Assembly (NCBI GenBank): GCA_023362775.1
Contig: JALMGJ010000003.1
Location: forward strand, 82,039,855-82,103,854
Direction: 5' to 3'
From: Charina bottae
Lineage: Eukaryota > Chordata > Lepidosauria > Squamata > Charinaidae
Length of the DNA stretch: 64,000 bases
Part shown: positions 1-11,781 of the stretch, piece after piece
How positions within the stretch are numbered: position 1 is the first letter of the stretch
Layout of the letters: each line of letters starts with the position of its first letter
The notes under the pieces: model-generated
Database searches by the model: none
Told to the model about the DNA's origin: nothing
Seen by the model: only the letters and a program-made list of their open reading frames with translations
Program-made: the position numbers and the translations under genes

Positions 1-680
1 AAGCTAATTGACTTTGCCACAAATGAAAGTGATTTTCCTCTTACTTTTACTTTGATTTAAGTTTTCTACTTATTGGCAATTGAATACATTTTTATTTTGG
101 AATTATCTTACTTTGGATTTTGATTTCATATGGAATAATTAACACCCTGCCTTTTATGCTTTTTTGGTGATTACTGCTGGGAAAGAATTTTTCTTTTTAT
201 ATATATATAAGCCCTTTTTAAAAAAATTATGCTTTGTTTGGACTTTTTTATATAGAAACTTGACTCCTTAATATGTGCTTTGTGTGAAGACGTTATTTGG
301 ATTACTGCAGCCTTTCTTTATATATTTTATATAATTCTTTTTTTCTTCAGTTACTTTTGGTTGGATTGAAGAGTTACAAGTGGGCGTGAGAAACCTTGGA
401 ACTGTTTATCGTTTCCATTATTATTTTGACTACAGTAGAAAAAAGTTACCATCTGCCTCTTTATCTTTTGTTTTTGAATTTACATGGATTTACATACCTA
501 ATGGATTACAAATGAATTATGATGACAATTATTTTTAAAGGACTGTTTTTACTTTTTGTAATTTTTTAGTCTCCCCCCTTTTTTTAAATAATTACTGCCT
601 CCCTTCCCTTTATTATTTTTCCCTCTCTTCTTGTACTTCTCTCCTCCTTTTTTTTCTCTTACAGGAAAATTACCCATACT
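1..680 (+). promoter_or_regulatory. L1 5' leader (probable 5' UTR)
   Basis: AT-rich, strongly T-biased sequence upstream of ORF1, with no long open frame. L1 elements carry an internal promoter in the 5' UTR, so promoter function is expected from the family. No specific core element was recognised here. The tract just before the ORF1 start (about 590-665) is a long pyrimidine run. Confidence 0.5.
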
Positions 681-1597
681 ATGGCATCTATGGCACTGAG
701 GAGGAGAGACAAAGATAAAGAAAAAGAGACTGGAAGCGCATCTACAGAGACTTCAACATCTGCACCATCAATGGAAACTCCACTATCAGAAATGAAAAAA
801 ATCCTCGGAGCAATTGCAGCATTAAATAAGAAAGTGGAGGATTCAACGGCTATTTTGGGTCAACAAAATAAGCAAATGGAAGAACAAATTGCATCTTTAG
901 ATAAAAAGATGGATAAGAAGATGGAAGATATGAAAAAAGAAATAACCCAGGAGATAAAACATGAATTTAAAAAAGAAGTACAAACAGTGAAGGAAGTTGT
1001 GAACTCTCTGTCAGGAGAACTTAAAGATATGCAAGGTCAGATACAAAAATTAGAGACTAAATCAGAACATGCTACCAAAGAAATTGAACACAATTTAGAT
1101 ATTACAGCATTAGCAGAAATGAGAGAGAAGGAGCATATTTTGAGATTGAGAGCAGTTCCTGAACAAGCAAACAAAGATGTAAGAGAAAGGATTATTTCTG
1201 TATTGGCTAAATTTTTAGAGATAAAAGAACAAGACTTAGATTTGGAAATAGATAAAATTTTCAGAGTGAATTCACGTTATGCTAGAGAAAATAAAGTTCC
1301 TAGAGACATATTGATATACTTTGTGAGAAAAGTTGTAAAAGAGCAAATTTTGAAAAAACATTATAATATTAGATTAATATTAGATTAAATATAGAAGGGA
1401 AAGAAGTAATTGTATTAAAAGAAATCCCTTTGAGAATACTAAGGAAAAGGAGAGATTACTCCTTCCTTACAGACAAATTAAAGCAACACAATATCCCATT
1501 TAGATGGGAGAAATTAGAAGGTGTATCCTTTACGTTCAAAGGGCAGAGGTTCAGAATAACTTCCATTTTAAAAGCAAAAGCATTCTTAGAAAAATAA
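681..1597 (+). pseudogene. L1 ORF1 (nucleic-acid chaperone), frameshifted
   Basis: The first frame opens at the ATG at 681 and runs 235 codons to a stop at 1386. Residues about 30-145 are a lysine/glutamate-rich coiled coil with heptad-like spacing (repeated KKM, KKE and KHE stretches). The region from about residue 145 resembles the L1 ORF1 RNA-binding core. An 11-bp tandem duplication (1365-1375 repeated at 1376-1386) shifts the frame; the C-terminal domain continues in another frame from about 1387 to a stop at 1595-1597. In L1 the product trimerises, coats the element RNA and acts as a chaperone in target-primed reverse transcription. As it stands the frame yields a protein lacking its C-terminal domain. 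Confidence 0.85.
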
Positions 1598-1737
1598 AAG
1601 ACAGAAATGGGTGTGCCATCTGGAGATTTGGAAGAAGGAGGAGAGACATCAAAAGACATAAAGAGGAGTGAAGACTTAACTGAGATGGGAGCTGCAGGTC
1701 TGGACTTGAAAAAGGGATTTTAACTATCAAAACATTT

Positions 1738-4700
1738 ATGGATTATAAATATTTGACATGGAATATCAATGGCTATAACGCCCCACAGAAAAGAAGAAAG
1801 ATTTTCCATTTTTTGAAAAAATTGAGATTGGACATAATTTGTTTACAAGAGACTCATATTTGTAAAAAAGATACTAAATATCTGATTCAAAAACAATTTG
1901 GAGAAGAATTCATTTTGGCTGGAAACAAAAAAACAAAAGGGGTAGTTTTATATATACAACCAAAGTTAAACCCAAAATTGATATTAACTGATGATGAAGG
2001 TCGTTATGTTGCAGTTGAAATTAATATACAAGGAACTAAAACACTGGTTGTTGGACTTTATGCACCGAATATGGACAAAGGAGTATTTTATAAAAATTTG
2101 ATGGATAAACTTTTGGATCAAACCTATGAAAATTGGTGTCTTATGGGTGATTGGAATGGGGTAATCTACCCTAAGATGGATAGACATTCACAAAAAGAAG
2201 TGAAGTATACACAGGGAAAATTGCCACAAACATTTTTTGATTTAAAAGAGATGTTGGATTTACAAGACATTTCGAGACTTATGAATGGGACTTCCAGAGA
2301 ATATACGTATTATTCAGAGAGATTTAAATCATATTCCAGAATAGATATGATTTTGATATCTAAAAGTTTAATGATGGACATTAGTAAAGTTGAAATATTA
2401 CCCACGACTCTCTCAGATCATAATCCAGTAATGTTGACTGTTAAAGGAAAATGGAATGTATTCAGATGGAGATTGAATGAGTCAATATTTCGGAAAAATG
2501 ATATAGTTGATGCATGTAAAAAAAGTTAAGGGAATATTTTCAACTGAATTCAGACAAAGGCACCAACATTCAGATTGTATGGGATGCCAGCAAAGCATAT
2601 ATGAGGGGTTACTTTATCCAATATAATGCTCAAATGAGGAGAAAGAAACAAGAGAGAATCCAATTGATTTTAGATGAAATTAAAAGTAAAGAGACATGTT
2701 TAAGAGATAAGCAAATGGATGATACTTTGCTTACTCAAATTAAATTCTTACAGAAACAAACGTCAATGATACTGACACAAGTGATAGAGACTCAAATGAA
2801 ATTTACAAAGCAAAAATATTTTGAATATGCAAATAAACCAGGTAGATGGCTGGCTTATAAATTGCGGAAACAAAGACAAAAGAATCTAATTTCTAATATA
2901 CAACATGAAGGGAAAGTTATGGTGAATAATATAGATATACAAGAAGTTTTTCATGATTATTATTCAAAACTATATAAAAAACAAGATGTTAATTTAATTG
3001 ACATTGATGAATATCAGAGTAAACAGAAATTAACTGTTCTTAATGATCAACAAAGATTAATACTAAATAATCCTATAACAACAGAGGAAATGGTAAAGGC
3101 TTTTAAGAAAATTAGTAGTGGAAAAGCACCCGGACCGGATGGCCTGTCAGCAGCTTATTATAAATGCTTCGAGGATGAATTATGTCTACCTTTGCAGAAG
3201 ACTATGAATTCGATTTTGGAAACAGGAACCATGCCAGAGACTTGGAAAGAAGTGCATATAACATTGATCCCTAAAAAACAACAAGATTTGACTTTAAATA
3301 AGAATTATAGACCAATATCTTTACTGAATAATGACTATAAGATATTTACAACTATACTGGCAGAAAGAATGAAAAATATTCTTAAGAACTTTATCCATCA
3401 AGATCAAGCAGGATTTTTACCTAAGAGACAAATCCGAGACAATGTCCGAAATATATTAGATATACTGGAATACTTGGAACAACACGATGAAAAACAAGCT
3501 GCCTTGATATTTATAGATGCTGAAAAAGCCTTTGACAATTTAAATTGGCCTTTTATGTTTAAAGTATTGGAAAATATGAATTTTGGAGGAAATTTTACTA
3601 AGTGGATTAAATCAATATACTGTATACTCCCCAATTTGCAAAAATAATTGTTAATGGAGAATTTAGTAAACCATGTGAAATTCAAAAAGGTACAAGACGA
3701 GGTTGTCCATTATCTCCACTTTTGTTTATATTGGTAGAGGTTTTATTGAGAGACATTAGACAAGATGATGGTATTTATGGTATTAAAGTTAAAAAAGAAG
3801 TTTATAAATTAAGAGCCTTTGCTGATGACTTAGTCTTTACTTTGGAGAATCCACTAGATGGAATTCAATTATTGATACATAAATTGAAAGACTTTGGGTT
3901 GTTAGCAGGGTTTAAAGTGAATCTACAGAAAACAAAAGTTTTGACTAAAAATATGGACTACCATCAACAAGAGAAATTGAAAGAAATAACGGGATATTCA
4001 ATGGAAGAAAAAGTAAAATATTTGGGAGTATATTTAACAACTAAAATGTTAAGTTGTTTAAGAATAATTATATTCCACTTTGGATAGATAATAAAAAAGA
4101 CTTGGATCAATGGGAAAAATTGCAACTATCATTATTAGGTAGAATTTCAGCAATTAAAATGAATATTTTGCCACGAATTTTATATCTTTTTCAAACACTA
4201 CCTGTATTGGCATCAGAAGAACCTTTTAAACAATGGCAGCGAGATATTTCTAAGTTTATTTGGCAAGGGAAAAAACCAAGAATAAAATATAAAGTTTTGC
4301 AAGTTTCAAAAGAAAGAGGCGGACTAGGTCTGCCGGATTTGAAACTATATTATGCTGCCTGTTGCTTGGTATGGATTAAAGAATGGATAGTTCTGAAAAA
4401 TGAAAAATTATTAAACTTGGAGGGTCATGAATTAAGATATGGATGGCATGGATGTTTGTGGTATGACAAAGTAAAAGTTAATGTGGACTTTAAAAATCAT
4501 TATATTAGAAGATGTTTGTTAAGAATTTGGAATAAATATAAACTAACTTTATGTTAGTGTTGGAGGAAAATTCTGAGAGTGCCTTGGACTGCAAGAAGAT
4601 CAAACCAGTCCATACTCCAGGAAATAAAGCCAGACTGCTCACTTGAGGGAATTATATTAAAGGCAAAACTGAAGTACTTTGGCCACATAATGCGAAGACA

Positions 4701-5857
4701 GGATACCCTGGAGAAGAAGCTGATGCTAGGGAAAGTGGAAGGCAAAAGGAAGAGGGGCCGACCAAGGGCAAGATGGATGGATGATATTCTGGAGGTGACC
4801 ATGGGATTGCTGGGGATGGTGACAGTCGACAGGAAGCTCTGGCGTGGGCTGGTCCGTGAAGTCACGAAGAGTCGGAAGCGACTGAACGAATAAACAACAA
4901 CAAACTTTATGTTATAAAAGATCTTTATGGATTTCCACGCAAGAAGCATTTCATAGAACAGAAGTAAGAACTAAAGACAAATGGCTGACCTACAAAGACT
5001 TTTTAAAAAAAGAACAAGGACAATATAAAACCAAATCAAAAGAAGAACTGGCCTTAGAAGGATATACCTTCCAATGGCTTACCTACATGCAACTTGTAGA
5101 AAAAATTAAATCAGATAAAAAAGAATTTCAATTTGAGCAAACCAAATTGGAATTTGAGACACAATTATGTGAGACAGATTATCATTTAATTGCTAAAATG
5201 TATAAATTATTGTTAAAAGGTGAAATGGTAGAGGAACAAGTTAAAGACTGCATGATTAAGTGGGCAAAAAATGTTGGTTATAATATTCAAATGTAACAAT
5301 GGGAAGACATGTGGACTTAAGGATTAAAATTTACTTTGTGTTATAATTTGAAGGAAAATTTCTATAAGATGATGTACAGATTGTATATGACCCCACAAAA
5401 ACTAGCTAAAATGTATGGGAATGTTTCCAACTTGTGTTGGAAATGTAAAAAAAAAGAGGGGTCATTTTACCATATGTGGTGGACATGTGAGATTGCAAAG
5501 AAATTTTGGACTCAGATACATTCATTGATGCAAAATATTTTACAAATTCGAGTTCCATTTAAACCAGAACTATTTCTATTGGGAATATCAGAAGAACAAA
5601 TAGGAAAAAAAATTACAAGAATTATGCAATACATGATTACAGCAGCAAGACTTGTATATGCACAAAATTGGAAAAATCAGATTACACCTACGATACAAGA
5701 CTGGATGTTAAAAGTGATGGACCTGGCAGAAAATGATAAATTGACATGTTTATTAAAAGAAAATTCAAATTATTACTTTCTTAAAGAGTGGAAACCATTA
5801 ACGGACTATTTGCAAAATGCAGGAGGGGCAAAGCTTATATGGGGATTTGAAGATTAA
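1738..5857 (+). pseudogene. L1 ORF2 (endonuclease-reverse transcriptase), broken
   Basis: Starts at the ATG at 1738. The first 263 codons are an APE-type endonuclease (motifs WNINGYN, LQETHI, GDWN, SDHNP). The reverse transcriptase follows, with IDAEKAFDNLNW (about 3515-3550), QKGTRRGCPLSPLL (about 3684-3725) and the catalytic FADD at 3818-3829. A C-terminal CCHC-like knuckle (C-x2-C-x8-H-x4-C) begins at 5435. Lesions: a frameshift at an A-run near 2520; a 7-bp duplication-like insertion near 3620; a one-base loss in an A-run near 4044; the BovB insertion 4557-4902; and TAA codons at 5294 and 5318. It ends with a stop at 5855. The minus-strand copy at 62-64 kb lacks several of these lesions. 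Confidence 0.92.
4557..4902 (+). mobile_element. 5'-truncated BovB (RTE) LINE nested in L1 ORF2
   Basis: 346 bp matching the 3' end of the BovB copy at 29470-29830 almost base for base, ending in the same ACGAATAAACAACAACAA-type tail. It is flanked by a perfect 12-bp TSD AACTTTATGTTA (4545-4556 and 4903-4914). The L1 reading continues directly on both sides, and the other L1 copy (about 62215 on the minus strand) shows the uninterrupted site. It encodes only the C-terminal BovB part (motifs KYFGHIMRRQDTLEKK and GRPRARWMD). Confidence 0.95.
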
Positions 5858-6118
5858 AATATATATAAATTGATATATTAGACAAGAAATGTTTTTCAAT
5901 GTTATATATAGACCTAGCATGTAAGATAATTTTTTTAAATTACTATGACTAGAGATAAATCGGAAGTTGACTAATTTCTATGTTTCATCTTTCTCCTTTT
6001 TTTTCTTTGCTTTACTACACTTTTTCTCTTCTCTCTTTGATTTGTATTTCTATTTCTTTTTCCTTTTCAAACTTTTATCTATGTATATTTAAAACTCAAT
6101 AAAATATATTTTTAAAAA
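5858..6118 (+). terminator. L1 3' UTR with polyadenylation signal
   Basis: From the ORF2 stop the sequence becomes T/C-rich (5985-6075), then reaches AATAAA at 6098-6103 and a short A-rich end at 6111-6119. The same layout (pyrimidine tract, then an AATAAAAT-like signal) is seen at the ends of the short L1-like elements at 13289 and 45887. Confidence 0.75.
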
Positions 6119-6960
6119 AGAGTTCTTTTGACCTGGTTGTCCAGTTTCTGTATGGGATTGGTGTTTACTGGGGTGTAGGTTTCTTTGTCCTCATGTAATT
6201 CTTTGGCCTTTTGTATATATTGGGATCTGTTCATAATGGCGGTGGTGCGGCCTTTGTCTGCTGGGAGGCTGATGATAGTTTGGTTCATCTTTAGGTTTTT
6301 GAGGGCTGCTTTGTCCTCTGCTTTCGGTTGGTTCTGTTTCCGTGTTCTTCTGGTTTGTGGTATGATTATCTGTCATATGTTCTCTTGGGTTTCTGTCATA
6401 AGTCTTGTAGTTTTAAATGCTGCTTCTAAAGTTGCATAGAATTCTAATTTATTCAAATCCTCTATGTTGTAGTTGAGGCCTCTCTGTAGGATATTAAGTT
6501 CTGCAGTGGATAATGGGTGGCTTGACATGTTGACCACCCATTCCGGTTCAAGTACCTCTTTGTTTCTGGGGTTTATCTTGAGTAGTTTAGTTTGGAGTTT
6601 AGTTTTCCTTTTTTGGCCTGTCTCACTGATGTAGTCTTGATGGTGGTAGTCAGCATGTTCGTGTGTTCTGAGGTCATAGTCTGTTCTAATTGCTCCTTGA
6701 GGTTGTCTATGGCATGTTGGTATTTGTTTAATCTGAGGTGAGCATCCATGATCATTAGCTGTATCATTTTTTGCCCACTTTGTTGTGCTATTTCCCATCC
6801 AGCTGTGCAGTTTACTGGAGGTTTGTATCTGACACTGGCGGGCAGGGCATGCTGTCATAGGCATTCATGCAGAAAAAACAGCTGTTCTTTGGTGGATGTT
6901 TGCCTGCCTGAAAATTTCTCCCATTTGCGTGCTTTCTGGAGCGTTTGACGCCCATATGTG
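6119..6960 (-). pseudogene. Penelope-like retroelement, N-terminal fragment
   Basis: Reading the minus strand, two overlapping frames (6373-6864 and about 6119-6376) give pieces typical of the N-terminal region of Penelope-like element polyproteins: WVVNMSSHPLSTAELNILQ followed by RGLNYNIEDLNKLEF, then after a frame change a KAALKNLK-like stretch, a PADKGRTT-like stretch and a YIQKAKEL-like stretch. The fragment stops exactly where the L1 3' end begins, so the L1 probably inserted into it; the missing half would lie left of the window. The reverse transcriptase core is absent. The 5' border near 6960 is approximate. Confidence 0.75.
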
Positions 6961-7588
<628 letters not shown>

Positions 7589-8349
7589 ATAATATGTTAT
7601 ATAAATAAGCAATCTCGAGAGGTGCAGTGCTTTTCATCTTCTATAGCAAAACACCAGTGGTCATCCCATTCACACTGTCTGTTTGAAAATACAGCAAGAG
7701 CTCCATTTTTAATTACAAGTTCTGAAAAAAAGTGAGATTTTGAAGTGATTGCCAAAAGATTTCACCTCCTCCCAGCCACAGAAGTATATTAAAAATGGCT
7801 TTAAAGGCTGTGTTAACATGCAATGATTATAGTCATTGGCTGTATAATATTCTCAGCAAGGCAAAGCTTTTTTGTTGTTGTTGAATAATTGTGTTTTACA
7901 TAGAGTGTAGAAATTGTTTTTCTTTCATTCATTTACCTTTATAGGGGATATGGGATTATTGCTAAGGTGTCAGGCCAACTCTTAATGTACCTTGTAAATT
8001 CTCTACAGGTTCTTCACAGAAACATTGCTTTATTTGCAGAAGAATTGAGCCATAAATGCATGTACTGTAGGTAGCATAATATTTCACCACTGTGATATTA
8101 AGGTGGGAGGTCTTTTTTTCTTTTTTCTCTGCCTTTCTTTAAATTCAAGACAGTTTTCTGGAGCAATGAAACCCAAGTTTCAGGTTCCTATGGAACGGAA
8201 ACACTTCTCATAACATTTATGTACACTGTCAACTATTTTAAGGGTGGTTGATTTTTTTTAAAAAAATGGCATTATATAAATGTTTTAAATAGATAGATAA
8301 ATAGATGATAGATAGAGAAAAATAAAGCAAACTAAAAGAAAGTAACCAA
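7589..8349. other. Unassigned AT-rich stretch with short GATA tract
   Basis: No gene seen. A short imperfect GATA-like run lies at about 8290-8320. Confidence 0.4.
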
Positions 8350-8925
8350 ATGGAGATTGTACTCCCGTCTTTCCTCCCTTCACCTTGACCTAGATTTATC
8401 TCCCTTCCTCTTTGCCTAATCCCATCGGACCCAAACTAACCGTCATTCCCCACCCAGCACAGGCAGAGCCCCCTACAATCCTATCTCACCAGCAGAATGG
8501 AAGCCTCCCTCGCCCGCTCTGAGTTCAGCCCAAGGGCAGCCTAACAAGGAAGCAGTAGCAGAGGAGAAGCCCCAGCATTCCATTATCAGTTGAGGGATCA
8601 CACCTGATCCCCTCAATATTCCATTGCCCAACAATAGATTTCCTCCTCTCCCTGGATGCATCTGAAAGCGCAGCTTTTACTTGTCAACAGAAATGACTCA
8701 TTTGCACCCACAAGGACCTACCTAGCCCCTCCAAAACTGACCAGCAAATCAGACTCTCAGGTTTTCCTGCCCTACAGCTCCTGAGTTTCTATAAAAGTCT
8801 TGTTTTCCATTGTTTGGGGCCCTCTTTCTTGTGAAGCAGGGAGCTAATGATTGTTGCAATACATGTGGTTCGGTTCTATCTCCTCTGTGTTGTGCTCCTT
8901 CCTTTTGATGCCATCCACCATAGAT
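8350..8925 (+). mobile_element. Possible LTR (retrovirus-like or Gypsy), unconfirmed
   Basis: The base composition turns C-rich compared with its flanks. Near the 3' side there is a TATA-like CTATAAAAG at about 8790, a polyadenylation-like GCAATACAT at about 8856, and a GT/CT-rich tail (CTCCTCTGTGTTGTGC, about 8880-8896) resembling the R-U5 part of retroviral LTRs. I could not find matching TG...CA ends with a target duplication, so the borders are estimates and the call is tentative. Confidence 0.3.
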
Positions 8926-8945
8926 GGATAAGAGAGAGATAAAGA

Positions 8946-8951
8946 TGATAG

Positions 8952-8990
<39 letters not shown>

Positions 8991-9054
8991 CAGAGAGACA
9001 GAGAGACAGAGAGACAGAGAGACAGAGAGACAGACAGAGACAGAGATAAATGCA
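8946..9054. repeat. Microsatellite (GATA)n-(GA)n-(GACA)n
   Basis: A GATA run (about 8946-8972) passes into GA (about 8972-8990) and then GACAGA units (to about 9048). GATA/GACA arrays of this type are frequent in squamates. Confidence 0.9.
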
Positions 9055-9072
9055 AGAAAGTCATACTCACAA

Positions 9073-9276
9073 AAAAGACCCTGATGCTGGGAAAGGCTGG
9101 AGGCAAAGGGAGAAGGGGACGGCAGAGGATGAGATGGTTAGATAGCATCACCAATGTAATGAACATGAATTTGAGTAAACTCCGGGAGATAGTGGAGGAC
9201 AGGAAGGCCTGGCGTGCTATGGTCCATGAGGTCACGAAGAGTCGGACACGACTGAACAACTGAACAACAACAACAA
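9073..9276 (+). mobile_element. BovB LINE 3' end, 5'-truncated
   Basis: About 204 bp. Translation gives the BovB C-terminal pattern ([14 protein letters not shown], then [20 protein letters not shown]), ending in GAGTCGGACACGACTGAAC plus an AACAACAA tail. It belongs to the second BovB type in the window, with 34, 43 and 54 kb, not to the 4.5/27.7-kb type. No clear TSD. Confidence 0.9.
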
Positions 9277-10300
9277 GTGAATCAGGTGTACTGATAATTA
9301 AATGAAATGCAAATGATAAGCCTGATTTAACCCTGCATTTCAAATAATATGTGAACAACCTCTGGTCTATTTAGTCATAGCATTTCTGATGTTGCAGGAG
9401 TCCCCAGCCAATTCTCAGTCTGCCATGTTCTGAATTCCAAGGAATCACAACTCATCATCTTCTTATCTTTGAGTATTCATGAATGAATGTACTGTATATG
9501 TTGCTTACTTTATCTAACATATCTGCATTTTGCAACTAGATTTCCTCCAAAAAGTAAATGATGTAGAATAGGAAAAATCTAATTTAATGCTAATATAATG
9601 GTGTTTTTTTTTTAAAAAAAAAAAAGTCCTATCCAGATCTTATGTGAGTAGATAGAATGTAGGCAACACATAGGAAAATTGGATGGATGCAGTTGGATGG
9701 AGGACAGGATAAACCCAAGAGATCATAATGAATTCAGATTCTGTGATGGTAGCAAGCTTTTGTTTTCTTCACAGTAAACTTGTGCTTTCAACACTGTGTA
9801 CACAAGAGATTGACCCAGTGAGTATGGATACAAGAGGGACCATGACATAAATAAATATTCCTTGAATTTATATTATTAGTTTCATAGACAGCTATGTAAA
9901 TCATATAGAATTTTTAAATATTTTCTATGAAGAAAAAATGTGATGATATTTTTTCATATAATTTCTCTTCTTGGGGGTGATGGTAGGGTACAATCCAACC
10001 ATCTCTGGAGATGAGTAAAATATATGGGACTAGTTGGATTATCCACCTTAATCCAGGTACTGATAAATTCTTACCATCCAGATGTTTTGGCTCCCAAAAT
10101 TGCCAATCTGGTAGGAGCTGGATATGCTGGGTGTCCTTGCTTATTGACCACATACTTTCTCCATGACAGTTAAGAGAAATGGACAGGACGACAAGATGAG
10201 TTTAGTGACTTCACCTCAATCCTGCTTATCTAGTTAATTTATTTCAATAGAGACCTGGAGAAAAAGTCACTAACATGAAAAGTGAAATTCTATGCAATTT
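9277..10300. other. Unassigned stretch
   Basis: No coding evidence. A T-run/A-run lies near 9605-9626. A fragment near 10035-10105 (GATGTTTTGG, CCAATCTGG) may be a worn DNA-transposon relic, but it is too short to assign. Confidence 0.4.
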
Positions 10301-10786
10301 GATCCAGAATAAATTCAGGACTTCCGGTGAGAATATGTCTGACTGAACACCCTGTTCACGATTCAGCGGGCAGACCTGCCAGCGTGGATTTTGGGGGGGG
10401 GGCACACAGGCAGGTTTTCCTGTTGCCCTAGAGTGTTTTCATGGACAGAAAACACTTGGAATTACCCCATTTGTACTTCAGAACGTCACCTTGCAGTCTG
10501 AGGAGCGTCAACTGTTAACAACAAGAAGATACAAATCTCTTGGTGCTTTTCGCTGTTTCTGGAGGAACTTTATTTTTTTTTCTTAACTGCTAGCTTACTT
10601 TCCATTCAAAATTTAAGGAGGATTGAGAAATAATCATCTCTCCGTTATTATTTTTGCATCTAATTTGAAGGATTTAACATTTACACATTTAATTTGATGG
10701 TCTGAATTTTTAGTTTTCTGTTCACTTTCTTTGGATGTTGTATTTATTGGTTTGCATATAGGACGTTAGATTTCGTTGTTTGAATT

Positions 10787-11104
10787 ATGGATGACCTTAA
10801 GAAAGATTTTAAGAAAGCATTCTCTGAGCTCCGTGCTGACTTTGAAGAAATTTGCCATAAAACTGCTCAAGTTCTCTTGCAAGATGTTCGGGATATTATT
10901 TCTGAAATGTATCAACTGGCTGAGAATTTTATGAAGGGAAAAGAAGAGAAGAGAGAAGAAGAGACTCATCAAGGGGGAGATATTCTTCCAGATTCTGAGA
11001 ATCCAGACCGTGAACTGCCAGCTGATGAATACATGTTGGCTATGAAAGAGTTACAACTTGATTTGCAGGAAAAAATAGTCTGTTTACTTCAACTTATGTT
11101 TTGA
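10787..11104 (+). CDS. Short ORF of L1-like element, unknown function
   Basis: 105 codons from the ATG at 10787 to the stop at 11102. The first ~50 residues are amphipathic and helix-like (DDLKKDFKKAF, ADFEEICHK, VRDIISEMYQLAENF); then comes an acidic/lysine-rich linker (KGKEEKREEET) and a second helix-like piece (MLAMKELQLDLQEKI). This looks like a short coiled coil, perhaps a reduced ORF1-type protein, but no diagnostic motif supports that. The frame is intact despite the age of the element. The element at 45887-47487 has a similarly sized ORF (108 codons) in the corresponding place, with little obvious sequence identity. Confidence 0.45.
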   Translation: MDDLKKDFKKAFSELRADFEEICHKTAQVLLQDVRDIISEMYQLAENFMKGKEEKREEETHQGGDILPDSENPDRELPADEYMLAMKELQLDLQEKIVCLLQLMF

Positions 11105-11642
11105 GAACGAGATGGTGTTTTGGCTATGTGGGAAAACTTCTGTTGACTTTTTAGGAGGGACAATTGGGTTTTTTGATTTTTTTATAAAAAATGTCCGGTG
11201 CATAATATGGAGACAAATAAATGTTTTAGTTTATTTTGAGGTCAGTTAAGAAATTAAGAATAAGTATGTGGACTGATTTCAGGGCTGTATGATCTTATTT
11301 TTTATAATGCTTTAAAGTCTGTTTGATTTTTTTAAGGTTTAATGGGGATAAGATTGCTATAATATTATTAAGTATGAAAGTAAGAATATGTATGTGGATT
11401 GATATTGTGCATAATATGGAGATAAACAAATGTTATGACCCTATTTTCTACGATGATTTAAAGTTGGTTTGATTTTTTAAGGTTTAATAGGGATAAGATT
11501 ATTATAGTAGTACTAAGCATAAAAGTAAGAATGTGTGTGTGGATTGATATTAAGGCTTATATGATTTTATGTCTATGAAGGTTCTCAGTCATCCAGGTGG
11601 AATTGTCTGTAGCTTGAATCATGTCAACTGGATTTCTATTTT

Positions 11643-11691
11643 CTCAGTGGAAACGTTTCGCTCCTTATCCAAGGAGCTTCTTCAGTCTGAG
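11643..11691 (-). ncRNA. Hammerhead-ribozyme-like motif (copy C)
   Basis: On the minus strand: CTCAG-A, core CTGAAGA, hairpin GCTCCTT-GGAT-AAGGAGC, core GAAA, then CGTT and CTGAG. The CTCAG/CTGAG ends pair as stem I, the hairpin is stem II, and stem III would be the minimal AC/GT. The core fits the CUGANGA...GAAA consensus, with one extra A before stem II. It lies in the 3' terminal repeat, in the sense of the Penelope-like ORF. Confidence 0.55.
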
Positions 11692-11781
11692 CAAAGTTAG
11701 TAAGGGAATCCTAAATATGTTTCTAGGTAGCTGTGTGACCTTACACCTGGGGCTAGGTCATGGTTAGATTGAGATGTTATT

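Larger units (their letters stand above)
1..6118 (+). mobile_element. L1-clade LINE, near full length, inactive
   Basis: Non-LTR retrotransposon with the L1 order: T-rich leader, ORF1 (coiled coil plus C-terminal RNA-binding part), a short gap, ORF2 (APE endonuclease, reverse transcriptase, C-terminal zinc knuckle), a pyrimidine-rich 3' UTR and an AATAAA signal at 6098-6103 followed by a short A-run. The 5' end may lie before the window. Several small indels, two nonsense codons and a 346-bp BovB insertion (4557-4902) make it non-autonomous. A second copy of the same family lies on the minus strand at 62135-64000 and serves as an internal reference for each lesion. The clade is clear from ORF2; a family name cannot be given without a repeat library. 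Confidence 0.93.

Noticed and set aside
6185..6439. Plus-strand hydrophobic frame resembling a membrane protein
   Set aside because: It is the antisense shadow of the Penelope-like coding fragment.
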